Below are positions 1 to 10,981 of a stretch of DNA of 64,000 nt, one piece after another (position 1 is the first letter of the stretch; each line of letters opens with the position of its first letter). Below the pieces are notes generated by a model. The model was not told where the DNA came from, ran no database searches, and worked only from the letters and a program-made list of their open reading frames with translations. The stretch is from Mycosarcoma maydis (taxonomy: Eukaryota > Basidiomycota > Ustilaginomycetes > Ustilaginales), in contig NC_026484.1 in assembly GCF_000328475.2 (NCBI RefSeq), positions 434,001 to 498,000 on the forward strand, in the 5' to 3' direction. The position numbers and the translations under genes were made by a program.

Positions 1-1
1 G

Positions 2-2419
2 TTACAGGAATGGGCCGACACGTTTGTTCAGTCGGGCTTTGAGCCTTTGGCCAAGTCTGTCCTCAAAGATATCCGATCTGAGCGAGACAAACTTGGCGAT
101 TTGGACGTGGCACGTGTTCGCATCATGCAACTCGGTGCTTTTTTCCTCGAGTACTTTCTCTTACGTCGCACAACGGCTGCCAAGCGTCGCAATGCCGCCA
201 AGACGGCGGGATCCGTCCAATCAACTTTCGCGCAACGGGCGCTCGATTTGCAGGAGCCAGATGAGCAACACGAAAGAAGCGGACAAAGCGCGGAGCAACC
301 CGAAGAGGCCGAGGAATGGCCTTTTGAGCTCGTCAGCCAATGGCTCGAACCATGGGCCTTCCGTATGGTGCTCGTTCGTACAATCCAATCACAAGAAACC
401 AAAGCATGGCTCGAGTTTGTCGCCTCTGTTCGACTCTGGATCGTGCTGCTTCGACTCGTCGACGAGCTTGCCAACAGCAAAAAGGAATCAGAGAGAGATG
501 TCGCTGAGGGCCTTCAAGCCGAATTCTACTACATGGGCGAGACGCTCGAAGCCTGCCACGCCATTTTTCGATCGTACACCACGCAGAGCTTTGCCTTTCT
601 CGACGCTATCATCGCATTCGCCTACGTCATGCCCAAGATGCTCGAGCGATACGCGTCGAATCGCGACCACATGTACGTCCAGGCCAAGAAGCAGGTGCAC
701 CGATCACGACAGGATGGCGATCTGGACACCGATCAAGACGAAGCCAGGCAGATCAAGGAGCAGCTCCAAGAGACGCGGTCGGAACGTGAGTTCCGCTTTG
801 CCGACTTCCAACGCAAGCTAGCCACCAAGCAACTCGCCAAAGCCTGCATCGTCTATCTAAGGCGCTGGAAGGACAACAATGGTACGGAGGATCAACTCAA
901 TGAGCTGGTGACGGTGATGCATCGAATTGCGATCAAAGCCAACGACTACCGACAATTTTTCCTCGCAACTCACCGTGACTATCTACGCTTCATGATCAGC
1001 GGTGACACCATTAGCGCGTTTGAAGCGCGTGCACCGACGTCGGCGCCGAACCTGAGGAAGCTAATTGACTATATTCTGCGCAAGTTCAGCAAGTTGAGTC
1101 CGGAAGAACAGTCGATCTACAATGCTGGCAAGCAGCCTACTCGTCAACCCAAACCGCCAAGGATGCCTGCAGAGATAGTTGTGCGACCAGGAATGACACC
1201 CGACCAAGAGATCGGAGTGGCTGTTGGCTTGTTGCTCAAAAAGGAAAAGATGCCAGCGGTGCTGTGGATCAAGTCGGCACTGGAAATGGCCAGCGCGATG
1301 CGTACCGAACTTGTGTTGCGATACGAAGAGGAGGAGGCGCAGCGATCCATACAAGGCGCAGGTGATGACATGATGCTACTTGGCGAGCTTGAGAAGCACA
1401 ATGAATCGCCCGTTGAGCGCTTCCAGCCGTACGAGTTAGCCTATCATGGCAACGACGAGCTTCGCACAGATGCGTCGTTGATGCCCGAGCTCAAGTTGCT
1501 GTGCCGACTCGTGGGTTTGGAGGCGAACGACAACGAGCTGGTCAATTGGAGATGGTCAGTCCCCAAGGAGATCCTTCCAGTTCACCTTGACCAGAAGATT
1601 GAGACCATCGAGCGCTACATTCGAGAGCCGCTCGATACACACGGCCGAGAGCTCACGGCACTTGTCATGCGCATCCGCAAGCCACGGGTGGCAGGCGAGG
1701 CAGATGCCGACGTGCTTGATCCGGCTGATCTTCCCGATGGCTGGAATGGCGCGCAGAGCGATTCAGACGAGGATGGCGACTACTTTGATCGCATCCGTGC
1801 CAGTCGAAGCCTTGTCAGCGCCGACCATGTTGCAGCAGAAGGCGGACTGCTTCGAAGGAGCGGTCCCAAAAAGAAGCTTAGCCACCCAACCAAAGGCGAT
1901 GGTTCAAGGAAGAAGAAGCAGATACAACGTATCAAGCAAGACATTATCGACGACAGCGATGATGAATTCGCTTTTGCCTTGGCTGATCTCCAACCGCAAG
2001 CACGGACAGATGCTGACGCCGACAGCTCCAGCGATGACAAGGAGGAGGAGGACGACGACGACGATAACATGGACGATCAAGAGACTCCTGCTACAAGCTC
2101 AGTTGCCGATTTGCAAGAGCAGTTCGACCAAGGCAAGTCGAATGCGCTCGATGCTTTACGTACCGCCAAGCAGCAACGCAGCAATACGGAGCAACCGCCT
2201 CTGCAGGACGCTGGCGAGCGCATCAATCGTCGAATGGATACCAAGCGACTCTTTCTCGCCGACAGCGATGAGGACGATGACGATGTGCTGGCGCTCTCAT
2301 CACAGGAGCCAGCTGATATTTCGGCGACATCTGACAGGACGGCAACCGGCCCTAGTGTCTGGGCGGGCATTGCGAAGAAGCGCAGATTGGCAATTCTCGA
2401 CGATGAAGATGAAGATTGA
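2..2419 (+). CDS. TOF1: Replication fork protection protein Tof1/Swi1 (Timeless family), 5' truncated by the window edge
   Basis: The frame is open from base 2 with no start codon, so the gene begins left of the window; 805 codons are visible. The first residues ([13 protein letters not shown]) and the following helical stretch with [10 protein letters not shown] match the end of the Timeless N-terminal region of Tof1/Swi1/TIM. A long helical middle part follows, and the C-terminal third is acidic and low complexity (Asp/Glu/Ser runs near 1970-2070 and 2265-2285), ending in [14 protein letters not shown], a basic-then-acidic tail. In the family this protein pairs with Csm3/Swi3, travels with the replisome, mediates fork pausing and supports the S-phase checkpoint in the nucleus. 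The visible part has no intron. Family assignment rests on the N-terminal match and overall architecture; the Timeless core itself lies outside the window. Confidence 0.8.
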
Positions 2420-2777
2420 ATTCCAGAGTTTTGCATACATCGTCAGACCATCTCGATTCTGGTGCAATTCGCTTTCAATAGCATAAACATGCCTCATGCC
2501 TGCGTTGATATGCTACGTCGAGGTGTGAGTAGCGTGAAAAAAGTCTGGTTGAGCTGACCCGGATTTACTATGACTCACGACTGTTTGCGGACGTTCTGAA
2601 TAGCCGGGGTCCCGGATGTGGCGACTTGAGCCCAAGCACGAAGGCAATAGATGACACGGTGAGTGAATTGGCTGCGTGTTGCGCTTCAGCATTTGCCGTT
2701 AACTAAGCGGCGCGATCGATTTCACATTCACGACTCACGATTCGTGATTTCTGCGCGTGGTGCACGGCGGTCGGATC
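2420..2777. other. Intergenic region TOF1 to Nudix gene
   Basis: 358 bases with no convincing coding content. It holds the 3' flank of the Tof1-like gene and the promoter of the Nudix gene. The one structured element is the perfect palindrome at 2735-2747, described separately, only about 30 bases before the first in-frame ATG. Confidence 0.6.
2725..2750. repeat. Heptad palindrome repeat (TCACGA/TCGTGA family)
   Basis: Contains the perfect 13-bp palindrome TCACGATTCGTGA at 2735-2747, preceded by degenerate half-sites (CATTCACGAC). It lies immediately upstream of the Nudix start, so it may sit in the core promoter or 5' leader. Confidence 0.8.
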
Positions 2778-4757
2778 ATGTTGCAGATTTCGTCTCAAAC
2801 CACCACGACACTTTTTCATCCTAGATCTTCGCACATCCAAGCACGTCTTGTGTCCACAGTCACTACTGTCGTCGCACTCTACGTCCTCTCACGAAGCATC
2901 CATATCCAGGCTCAACCTCGGGGGCGTAGACTCATATGGTGTTTGCCTGTCAACCTTGATCGCATCATTGCAGCCATACTCGATCTAGCTTCTACAGCGG
3001 GACGGCTTGGAGCCGTGTTCCGTACCTCGCTGCCTTTGCTTTCTTCTGCACGAGTATCCTCGCTCAGACCGACAAGTCTTATTTCATCGCAAGTTTTCTA
3101 TACGTCCACACGTTATCTCTCGCATTCAGCCCCCACAATGGCGTCATCAAGCGTGAGCAGTAACAGCGCCATCTTGGCGCACCTTTCGCATGCGCTTCTG
3201 CGCATCTCGCGCATCCCACCAAGAGTCATCGCTAGCCCGCCAACGCAACCTCGTCGCGCATCGGTGGCCATATTGCTGCGCGTTCGACCCACGCCGGAGG
3301 ACGAAGCGTGGCTTGCACAGAGCCACGATCCGGAAGCGCAGCATGATGCTGCGCGTGCTGTAGAGGCTAATGCGAATCATGATCTGGAAAACTCGGGCGT
3401 GCACATCTCACAAGCATCGCTCGGGCATGCACCGAATGCTGGCGTCTCGTCGCTCGCCTCCAGCATGGCTTCGGCTGACCTCTCGTCGACTCTGAGCAGC
3501 TTCTTTGAGCTCCCGTGGGTGAAGCGCGGAACGCCCGAAATTCTCTACATCAAGCGAGCAGCGCGTATCGGCGACAATTGGTCTGCCCACGTCGCGTTCC
3601 CCGGCGGGAGGAAGGAAGAAGGCGATGAGAATGGACTATACACGGCTATGCGCGAGACGTGGGAGGAAGTCGGGATCGACTTGGCCGAGAAGGAGTTCTC
3701 CTGCGTAGGGCAGCTCGACGATCGCGAGATCACTACGAGCTTGGGCAAGCGTCTTCTCATGGTGCTTTCGCCGTACGTGTTCGTGCAGACGTCTCCGTTC
3801 AGCCCGCTCCCGGATCTGCAGCCGAGCGAGGTGGCTTCTGCGCACTGGATTCCACTTTCGCTGCTGTATACGCCCAAGCCGAAATGGGGCACCACGTCGG
3901 TGGATATCAGCAGTCGGCTTGCGCCCAAATCGCCGCTGGTGAGGTGGGTGCTGCGTGCATTGGTGGGCAAGATGGATTTCAAATGCATTCTGTTGCCCAA
4001 TGATCCGGTGGCGGTAGCTGAGTACGACGAGAACGATGACGATCACGTTCATTTGCTGGCAGATTCTGCGGCTGTCGGAGGCGAGAAAGCCGGATCGTAT
4101 ATCGCGCGTGCGGAACAAGGCAGCATTCGACCAGAACTCCGTTTGTGGGGATTGACTCTGGGGATGACGCTCGACCTGCTATCGCACATGACGACGTTCA
4201 GCAGCAGTTCGTCATTTCGCTCTGGTGCTATCTCACCTACTCCGTTGGAGCCTTCTTCTCCTTCTCGAATCTTGTCGACGTTCGGCTCGGTGCCACCTCT
4301 TCAGGATGCGGCATCGAGCTCGATGCCGAGTGCGTCGGAGCTCGTTTCTTCACCGCTCGTCTCGATCAACCGTGTCATCGGTCGTGTCAGGGACGAATTC
4401 CACCTTAACCCTCCACCGGCATCGCATGCGTTAGCGCCAAGCCTCACCTCAGTCTTCCCCAGGTTCTCGTACCCGGACGTGAATTTTTGGATCTGGTTCT
4501 TTGGCTGGAGGTACCGCAACGTGGTACGAGGTTGGGAGTCGAGCGTGGGTACGAGGACCGAGAGGAAGTTCAATTGGAGCGGTATGGCGCTAGGTGCGTT
4601 CTACAGCGCTGTCAGGAGGGCGCTCGTGGTCGCGGTGATCTTGAGGGCGTTGGGAACGCTTTCCGCCGGAGGAATCGCGGCATGGCTGGTGGGTAGAAAG
4701 GTGAACAGGTCTAGGAAGGGTTTGCCCGGGCTAGGGTTGGATGAGCTGTTGTCGTGA
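2778..4757 (+). CDS. Nudix hydrolase, CoA-diphosphatase type (Pcd1/NUDT7/NUDT8-like)
   Basis: 659 aa if the ATG at 2778 is used, 539 aa from the in-frame ATG at 3138, which has the better context (CACAATGG). The Nudix box starts at residue 276 (counted from 2778): FPGGRKEEGDE, then TAMRETWEEVGI, with the RExxEE catalytic helix intact. The GGRxxxxDE spacing is that of the CoA-pyrophosphatase subfamily, which hydrolyses CoA and acyl-CoA to phosphopantetheine and 3',5'-ADP. The 120-residue extension before M121 is rich in Ser/Arg/Leu and ends in RYLSHSAP, resembling a mitochondrial presequence, so two targeting forms are possible. The C-terminal third is unusually long and carries a hydrophobic stretch (ALVVAVILRALGTL) near the end, perhaps a membrane anchor. 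Typical family members are about 200-350 aa. Intronless. Substrate is inferred from the subfamily. Confidence 0.82.
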   Translation: MLQISSQTTTTLFHPRSSHIQARLVSTVTTVVALYVLSRSIHIQAQPRGRRLIWCLPVNLDRIIAAILDLASTAGRLGAVFRTSLPLLSSARVSSLRPTSLISSQVFYTSTRYLSHSAPTMASSSVSSNSAILAHLSHALLRISRIPPRVIASPPTQPRRASVAILLRVRPTPEDEAWLAQSHDPEAQHDAARAVEANANHDLENSGVHISQASLGHAPNAGVSSLASSMASADLSSTLSSFFELPWVKRGTPEILYIKRAARIGDNWSAHVAFPGGRKEEGDENGLYTAMRETWEEVGIDLAEKEFSCVGQLDDREITTSLGKRLLMVLSPYVFVQTSPFSPLPDLQPSEVASAHWIPLSLLYTPKPKWGTTSVDISSRLAPKSPLVRWVLRALVGKMDFKCILLPNDPVAVAEYDENDDDHVHLLADSAAVGGEKAGSYIARAEQGSIRPELRLWGLTLGMTLDLLSHMTTFSSSSSFRSGAISPTPLEPSSPSRILSTFGSVPPLQDAASSSMPSASELVSSPLVSINRVIGRVRDEFHLNPPPASHALAPSLTSVFPRFSYPDVNFWIWFFGWRYRNVVRGWESSVGTRTERKFNWSGMALGAFYSAVRRALVVAVILRALGTLSAGGIAAWLVGRKVNRSRKGLPGLGLDELLS

Positions 4758-5109
4758 CAGGCGTAATCATGGGAGATGCTTGTGATAGCAATGCCGGGCA
4801 ACTGGTTTTTTACATGAATGTCTTTTGCTGATCATCTGATGGGCAGTAGCATGTGGCAACTCTGAATCGACTGTGAGCCACGAGTGACTTATCGAAGAGT
4901 ATCGAACACTGTTCTGAGTTACGCGTGCGATATCCAGCGCAAAATTTGGGCTGCGCTCAGTGGTTGGGTGGGCTTGGCTCAGCTTTACTTTCTTGGACCC
5001 TGAAAACCTTAGTTCGCAGTCGTGAATAACACTGGCGATTCGTGATTTGCTTCTTGGTTGCCTTGTCACCGTCACGTTGCACAACGAGTTGGTCCGCTCC
5101 AACTGCATC
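4758..5109. other. Intergenic region Nudix gene to RTR1
   Basis: 352 bases, no coding signal. It holds the 3' flank of the Nudix gene and the RTR1 promoter. A degenerate heptad pair lies at 5020-5047, about 60 bases before the RTR1 start. Confidence 0.6.
5020..5047. repeat. Degenerate heptad pair
   Basis: AGTCGTGAATAA and GCGATTCGTGAT, two half-sites in the same orientation about 10 bases apart, just upstream of the RTR1 start codon. Confidence 0.6.
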
Positions 5110-6597
5110 ATGGTGACAAGACTACCCAGAAAGCAGCAGTCTGGTGCAGCAGGTGACGTAGTTCAAGATGCAGCCTGGAATTCGACGGATTTGCGCAAAG
5201 CTCCCCGGGACATGAATCGTATTCCCGGATCGACGGCGTCGATGACGGTGCAAGAACGCAAGAAGGATGCGCGCGCATCCACAGACTCTTCCACATCGTC
5301 TGCAGCTTGGTCGTCTCAGCTGGCAACATCGTCAACGCTTCGCGGAAAGACAGCCATACAGGCTATGCAGCCGTTTCTCGATTCGAGCACTACCTCCTCG
5401 TCGCCAATCCAACCAACCGACATCCAACTACTTACCAAATCCATCCTCTCGAACCAAGAACGACAACGCGTCATCCTGTACTACCAAGAACAGCTCATCC
5501 ACTCTGAACCGTCTTTGAGCGAGTTGAAGAAATCCTTGCTTTTCCTATCCTCGTCTTCATGGGGCCAGATCTTGGAGGAACGAAAACTAGCCGAGAAATG
5601 TTCGTACCCTCGATGCTCGAATGCGTCCCCCTCGCGTTCCGGTGCGACAAACGGCAGGTTCCGTATCAATCTGCGCAACAAATCCGTCAAGGCGATCCAG
5701 GATCTTGATCTGGGTGAAGCGGGAAATACGTGGGACGATTTGAAAGAGATGTTTTGTTCCAAAAAGTGCTATGCTCGATCTGAGTGGATTCTGCGATGGG
5801 TGCTAGGCGAATGTGAGATCGGGTTAGAAAAGCGTGATGCGCAAGACAGAGGTGCTAGAGGCGGTGGTGGAGTGTTAGGTGGAAAGTGGCAGAAGTTGAC
5901 GAGTCAGGGTGGATACGAGCAGGTCGAGCTGCTGGAAGATATCGAGCGCGAGTCCGGCTTGAAGCTGGAAGCCGGGGAGATGTTCGTGGATCGAGTATTG
6001 GACAGCGAACCGCTGAAGCAAGAGGTAGCAGCCAAGACGATGAGACAGGGTGCTTTAGAACCGCAGTCTACTGGTGCGGCTTGTCAGGTGACGAATCTCT
6101 TGCAAGACTTGACCATCGTTGAACGGCGCAAAGACTCTACGTGCGCGACACCAGGTGCGAGCGCTTGCACCAACAGTACCAATTCAACCGCATCGCATAC
6201 GAGCCAATCCACTCCCACCTCAAAAACAGCGTACGACGTCGATGTGCCCAACACTCTCGGGTCTCGTTTCACGCGCAACTGCACCGACAAAGACGAGCGA
6301 ACCGACGACGATACGCACCCATCGTTCGAGCAGCGTCAACGCGAGATATCGCACATTCTACGCTATGCGTCTCTCGCCAAAGCATCACGCTTGGTCTTGG
6401 ACCGAGGTATGGACAGCACGAGCGGCGCTGTGGACGATGCGCATCTGTCCGTCGACACGCGCGATCGTAGTGACGATCAAGAGCATACACCTGTGCTGGA
6501 CGCCCAAGCTGCAGCAGAACGTGCACATCTACGCCGTATCATGGACGACGCGCTCGATGTGCGTCGCGACCAACGAGAGTTGGGCCTGTTGGATTAA
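5110..6597 (+). CDS. RTR1: Rtr1/RPAP2-family RNA polymerase II CTD phosphatase
   Basis: 495 aa from the ATG at 5110; upstream in-frame codons are not ATG. The Rtr1-type zinc finger is visible: C-x4-C (CSYPRC, first Cys about residue 164), a bridging segment FRINLRNKSVKAI, then FCSKKCYARSEW with C-x3-C (first Cys about residue 216). This pattern defines the family that dephosphorylates Ser5 of the Rpb1 C-terminal domain and helps import and assemble RNA polymerase II. The region before the finger contains helices that precede the zinc site in homologues. The C-terminal half, from about residue 270, is Ser/Thr/Asp-rich and poorly conserved, ending in a short Arg/Asp-rich helix. Intronless. The protein is about twice the length of yeast Rtr1 because of this tail. 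Neighbours give no functional hint. Confidence 0.85.
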   Translation: MVTRLPRKQQSGAAGDVVQDAAWNSTDLRKAPRDMNRIPGSTASMTVQERKKDARASTDSSTSSAAWSSQLATSSTLRGKTAIQAMQPFLDSSTTSSSPIQPTDIQLLTKSILSNQERQRVILYYQEQLIHSEPSLSELKKSLLFLSSSSWGQILEERKLAEKCSYPRCSNASPSRSGATNGRFRINLRNKSVKAIQDLDLGEAGNTWDDLKEMFCSKKCYARSEWILRWVLGECEIGLEKRDAQDRGARGGGGVLGGKWQKLTSQGGYEQVELLEDIERESGLKLEAGEMFVDRVLDSEPLKQEVAAKTMRQGALEPQSTGAACQVTNLLQDLTIVERRKDSTCATPGASACTNSTNSTASHTSQSTPTSKTAYDVDVPNTLGSRFTRNCTDKDERTDDDTHPSFEQRQREISHILRYASLAKASRLVLDRGMDSTSGAVDDAHLSVDTRDRSDDQEHTPVLDAQAAAERAHLRRIMDDALDVRRDQRELGLLD

Positions 6598-7284
6598 TCT
6601 TACCATCGCGATCGCAACAACAACGTGCAACGGTGAGTCGTGAATGCATGTACATATACACCCAAATTTTCATCCACTTCTAGCCACCCCATCCCTGATT
6701 CACCATCGCGCCCCAGCTGAATAACGACTCTGCGCATCACAAACGATGTGCATTTCCGCTTGCACAAAAGGCTCCCTACTCGTTTTGCTGCGCTTCGGTT
6801 TGACCTCAAGCAAGTCCTGTAGTGCACAGAGCATGCATGATGCAACATCCCACACACATCAAACGCACACGTGACACATGCAAGCACCAAGCAATCTTGA
6901 AAAGGTGACACAAGCAGCATCCGATTGACATTTGGCCCATAGGGAGAAGACACGATCGAGCTAAGCATCATCGAGAAACGTAAGCCAGGCGTAAATTTAT
7001 GGGAACAGACATTCAGGATCGAAATGTGGAGTTGAGAAAGGAGATTAAACTTTCAAAGTGCAAGGTGGGCAGGAAGGGATGCGTGCGATTGAAGACAAGC
7101 GGGCGGAGAAGGATGCGCAGTAGCACGCAGCATGTTGGGGAGAAGCGGGTTAAAGGTCGGAGCGAAGGAGAATCGAGGGAGGGGGCGAGGCAAAGGTAGT
7201 GAAACACCTGACCTAGGCATTCACCATTCGTGATTCACGGTTCGTGAATGCCTGACGTTCGAAGAACGGATCAAGCGGACGCTT
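6598..7284. other. Intergenic region RTR1 to symporter gene (convergent)
   Basis: 687 bases between two convergent 3' ends. The stretch 7020-7200 is purine-rich on + (GA-rich), with an accidental open frame but no recognisable protein. A heptad array lies at 7220-7250. No RNA gene recognised. Confidence 0.55.
7220..7250. repeat. Heptad array
   Basis: ATTCGTGATTCACGGTTCGTGAATG: three consecutive 7-bp units alternating TCGTGA and TCACGG orientation, just downstream of the symporter stop codon. Confidence 0.75.
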
Positions 7285-10242
7285 CTACGTAGACTGCGTC
7301 TGCACCGCAGGTAGCTCGCGAGCACTTGAACCGTCATCAGACAAATCCCTCTTGACATCGGCGTCCACCTCAAGATCACGATCCAACTTGTGTCCATCAT
7401 TCGGATTTCCACTACCGTGAAGACCCGCAAACCCAGCGGGCCTGTCTTCAGGCAGAGCCCAACCGCTGACGTCGAATTCACGATATTCGAAAACGGTGAA
7501 CTTGCGACCGGTCTTCTTGCACCATACCCACGTGACAGCTGCCCGGATAGCGCACGTTACAAAAGTCCAACCCAGACTTCCGAGAGGAGCGGCAATAAAC
7601 GCACCCAGCACGCTGTAGTCGTCAATGTACAGTCCGTTTGGCAATCCGATCAGCGCGATACCTTGCGAAGCAGAACCGAAGAAAATTGTTCCGAACAGGA
7701 AGACGGTCAAAAATCCTCCGACTGCTCCTCCGACTGCGTCCACTCCGTTGAGGAAGTACAACCGAGGTACGAGACCGAGCAAGAAAGCAGGGATACAAGC
7801 AATGGCTGCCAAATCGGCAATCAGAAACACTTCCAAAATATCAATGTTCTTGACAGCGAGTACCACCGAGGGGATATTGATGAGGATCAGGATGGCTCGG
7901 CACCACCAGATGTTGACACGTCCCAAGAACACGTCGTTCTGAATCGTAGAAATTTGGGCCGACTGAAAAGTGTCGTATGCGGATGAAGAGAGACAGCCGC
8001 AGAGAACAATCACAATCCCCGTGAGCCAGTTGGGAAGCGTACCGAGGATGTAGAAAAAGTTCAAGGATCCATCGTCTTCCGCAGTAGGACCATTGAACAG
8101 GCCAGACCACCATGCCAAAGGTCCGGCCATACCGACCAGCATGCAGACGGCGAAGAGAGGGATGGTGGCACAGATGACCGAAATGTAAAGAGTCTTGTTG
8201 TCCTTTGAGGCAAAAGCACGCTGCCAGAAGCCCTGGTTGAACATTTGACTGAAGATCAATGCGGCAGGCAGGATGTACCACAGCTCGCCACCGAGTCGCT
8301 GCGGCTTGAGCAGCCCCGAGGATTCGACCCGAGCATGGTCAATGTCGAGTTTGACACCTACAGCGATGGAAGCGATCACAATAAAGATCAGGATGATGAT
8401 GGCATTAACGTTGTCCGTGTAGAGCGAGGCCTTGAAACCACCGTACGTAGTGTAGATGGTGGTGATGATGGCGATGACCAGAGCAGCGATGGTGGGGTTG
8501 ACACCGCCGAGCAAGTTGACCGCAGAGCCGTAAGTGTTGAGTTCGACCAGCATGAAGCAGAACATAAAGCCGACAAAAATCAGACCGGAAAGAACACCGA
8601 CAGGCCATCCGAAGCGACGGCGGATGTACTCGGCCAGCGTGAAACCGTCAGGACAGATGCGTCGAATCTGAGGTCCAAGCCAGGCAAAAAACCAAAGAGG
8701 AGCTACAGTGGCGAAGCAGTAGGCGACTAGACCAAGGATACCAGCTTCGGGGATGACAGCAAGCTGAGGGTAGCCGAAGAGAAGCGACGAAGACATGTCT
8801 GTGGAGATAAAAATTCAGAGAAGGAAGGAATCGGGTGAGTAAGTAATGTCAGCCAAAGACAACGAGCGCTGTACAGGCCCAGAAATCAAGCAGTGGTGAA
8901 GAAGCAATCTGCCATCGTGAGAGGACAAAAATTTGGGCCGAGCAGCCTGATGACTTGCGCAACTTCTAGTCAGACGCATGCCTGAAGCAAAACGGTCTGC
9001 TTTTTCCACCCTTGATCTGGAGCCTGCAACGACGTCTCGCACCAAGCACGATGGGGTCGAACAAGGGAGAGGTGGGGGGATGGTTGCTCCTCGTCGGGAC
9101 GGCTCCTATGGCAGCTTGGGTGTCCGCGAGCCCGACTGTCCCAGTCGACAACTTCATGAACACCATCAAGCGACGCGTAGTAGCTCATACGCCGAACAAG
9201 GGTGGCTACATAGTTCAGAAGTACATGGGTTGGGATGGAAAGATAGAGGCAAGCAGCATTCCCTTCGCGAGTCCTAACTCGATCAGGTAATATCAGCATC
9301 CTGGAAACGCATCCTACTCAAAACCTGCTTTGTCTAGAAGGGTAGCAAAGCTCGAGGTGGAGCAGTGATGCGAACCAATGGGATGCCGATGACGGTATGA
9401 TCTCAGCCCGACGTGTCTAGTTGGTCGTGTGAATGCAGAAAAATCTGCACATGAAGCCACAAAACTAACCCAAGGATCTGCATTCTCACCATCGCTCGGT
9501 CGCATGACAAAGTGATGAGAGTGTGCAAATCAGACAACGCAAGCACCCGTAGCTGATGCCAAACTGATTGAGCTTGGTCTTTGTGAGGCTTGATAACCCG
9601 TCTTGCGTCGGTTGTGTTGTGACAAGGGGACCTTGCATTGTTGTTGTTCGTTCCCGATGGTGCGAAACGTCTCCTTTAGATCTTGTGCTTTCGTTCTTGG
9701 TAAGCTCGAGCATGTTGACTTCTTTGACGGTCTTGACGGTCGGTGATCGCTTGGCAACGCAAATCGGTTACGATGCAGGCTTGACGGCGTCCTCGGAGTC
9801 GTGGTTGCAATCCAAAGCAAAATGGGGCGTACATGCGCCACAGCCAAAAATCAAATCAGGGGGAAAGGCGTCGAGCCACAAGCAGGGGCGGGGAGAGAGA
9901 AAGACCGAACATACGATCAAGTAGGGGAACATCGCTCGGGGAACATACCTTTGTAGACTTTGTCACTGCAAAGCAATCTTTACCCATCCGTCCGAGATCC
10001 GCTGTTTGCAGCGGTGGGATGGAAATACGAGAGGGTTGGAAACTTCAAAATAGGGAGGTGTGCAGCTAGGGATACTGACTTGATGCGAACCAATTGAGCG
10101 TCAACGGAAAAGCGCTTTGGGTTCGAAGGCCAGACAAAAAGTCGTTGGCGTTGCGGACTCGATAGCCGGCATAGAGACCGACCAGCATGAAACCGCACAA
10201 GGTCGAGTAGACCAAAGCGTTGGCTTGATGAACTTCCAACAT
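7285..10242 (-). CDS. Sodium:solute symporter family transporter (SSS/SSF)
   Basis: Two exons on minus: 10242-10080 and 8798-7285, joined through a 1281-nt intron (donor GTCAGT at 10079, acceptor CCACAG at 8799). Joining keeps frame and gives 558 aa, with NWFAS|NMSSSLLFGYPQLA across the junction, as expected for this family. Roughly a dozen hydrophobic segments are present; the hallmark region YTTYGGFKASLYTDNVNAIIILI and the later QGFWQRAFAS are typical of fungal SSS carriers related to the PutP and urea/Dur3 branch. It should be a plasma-membrane cation-coupled importer; the substrate (urea, proline, polyamine or other) cannot be read from sequence. The start is the ATG at 10242, just before the first membrane segment; a further upstream exon is not excluded. 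The C-terminal tail is short and acidic. The long intron is discussed in the findings. Confidence 0.8.
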
Positions 10243-10468
10243 GATTACTGTTTGCAGGACAAGCAAGTGGAAGGAAGGCAGAGAGGAATAAAGTATGGTG
10301 GTGGTATAGATGACGGTGGCGATGTGAGGCAGAGAATGTCATGAGTCATGAGCGAGAGAATTTTGATTAATATGTTTATAGAACGTGAGACAGAGAAGAT
10401 CTCGTATATCTTTTGAGAATTTTGGAGAAAACCAGTCAAGTTGAATTGAAATTGGCCCGCCAAGAGCC

Positions 10469-10504
10469 AATCACGAATCGTGAATCAGGAAGAGATTCAC
10501 GATC
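10469..10504. repeat. Heptad palindrome repeat
   Basis: Perfect palindrome TCACGAATCGTGA at 10471-10483, followed after about 10 bases by another half-site, GATTCACGATC. About 230 bases upstream of the symporter start. Confidence 0.8.
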
Positions 10505-10626
10505 TTGGTTCCGTTCGTGTTTGCTGCAGGAACGCACGCATCGATAGGAAATCGGAAAACCACGAACGACAAAACCCTTTCCTTAACTGTTCATAGTTAC
10601 TGTAACTAACTACAGTAATTTAACGT

Positions 10627-10661
10627 CAATCGTGAATCAATCGTGAATCGTGAATTACGAA
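10627..10661. repeat. Heptad array
   Basis: Three direct copies of TCGTGAA (AATCGTGAATCAATCGTGAATCGTGAATT region) followed by the degenerate half-site TTACGAATC. Confidence 0.75.
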
Positions 10662-10981
10662 TCCTGCCTGCTGTACATCACGCATCGTGCATTCACCCAA
10701 GGTATTTGAGATTAAGTGACAGAACTTGGGAAGCCCTTGTCCGCCTTTCACCGCACGTTGGCAACTACAGTCAATTTCGACTAACTTACGCTAAAGCTTC
10801 GCCTGTCCACTCTCAAGTGGCGGTAAGAGTGCCCCACGCTGGCCTTTCGCAAACCACACCCGTGCCTCCAGTCACGAGTGATCATGGAATGTATTGAAAA
10901 AGAACGAAAAAGTCCATGTATGAGATGATTACACGCCAAAATCATCAATGGTGAACACCATGTACGTGATACGGAATCCAC

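Larger units (their letters stand above)
10243..10981. other. Intergenic region symporter promoter / arrestin gene 3' flank
   Basis: 739 bases, no coding signal. AT-rich for this window around 10330-10460. It contains two heptad arrays (10469-10504 and 10627-10661) and a small imperfect dyad around GTTACTGTAAC at about 10595-10605. Confidence 0.6.

Noticed and set aside
1587..2486. 299-codon + frame overlapping the Tof1-like gene
   Set aside because: Shifted-frame shadow; the overlapping frame carries the Timeless-family sequence.
10388..10400. ACAGAGAAGAT, resembling the conserved U6 snRNA ACAGAGA box
   Set aside because: The flanking sequence does not match U6 (no AGCATGG or downstream helix), so it is coincidence.
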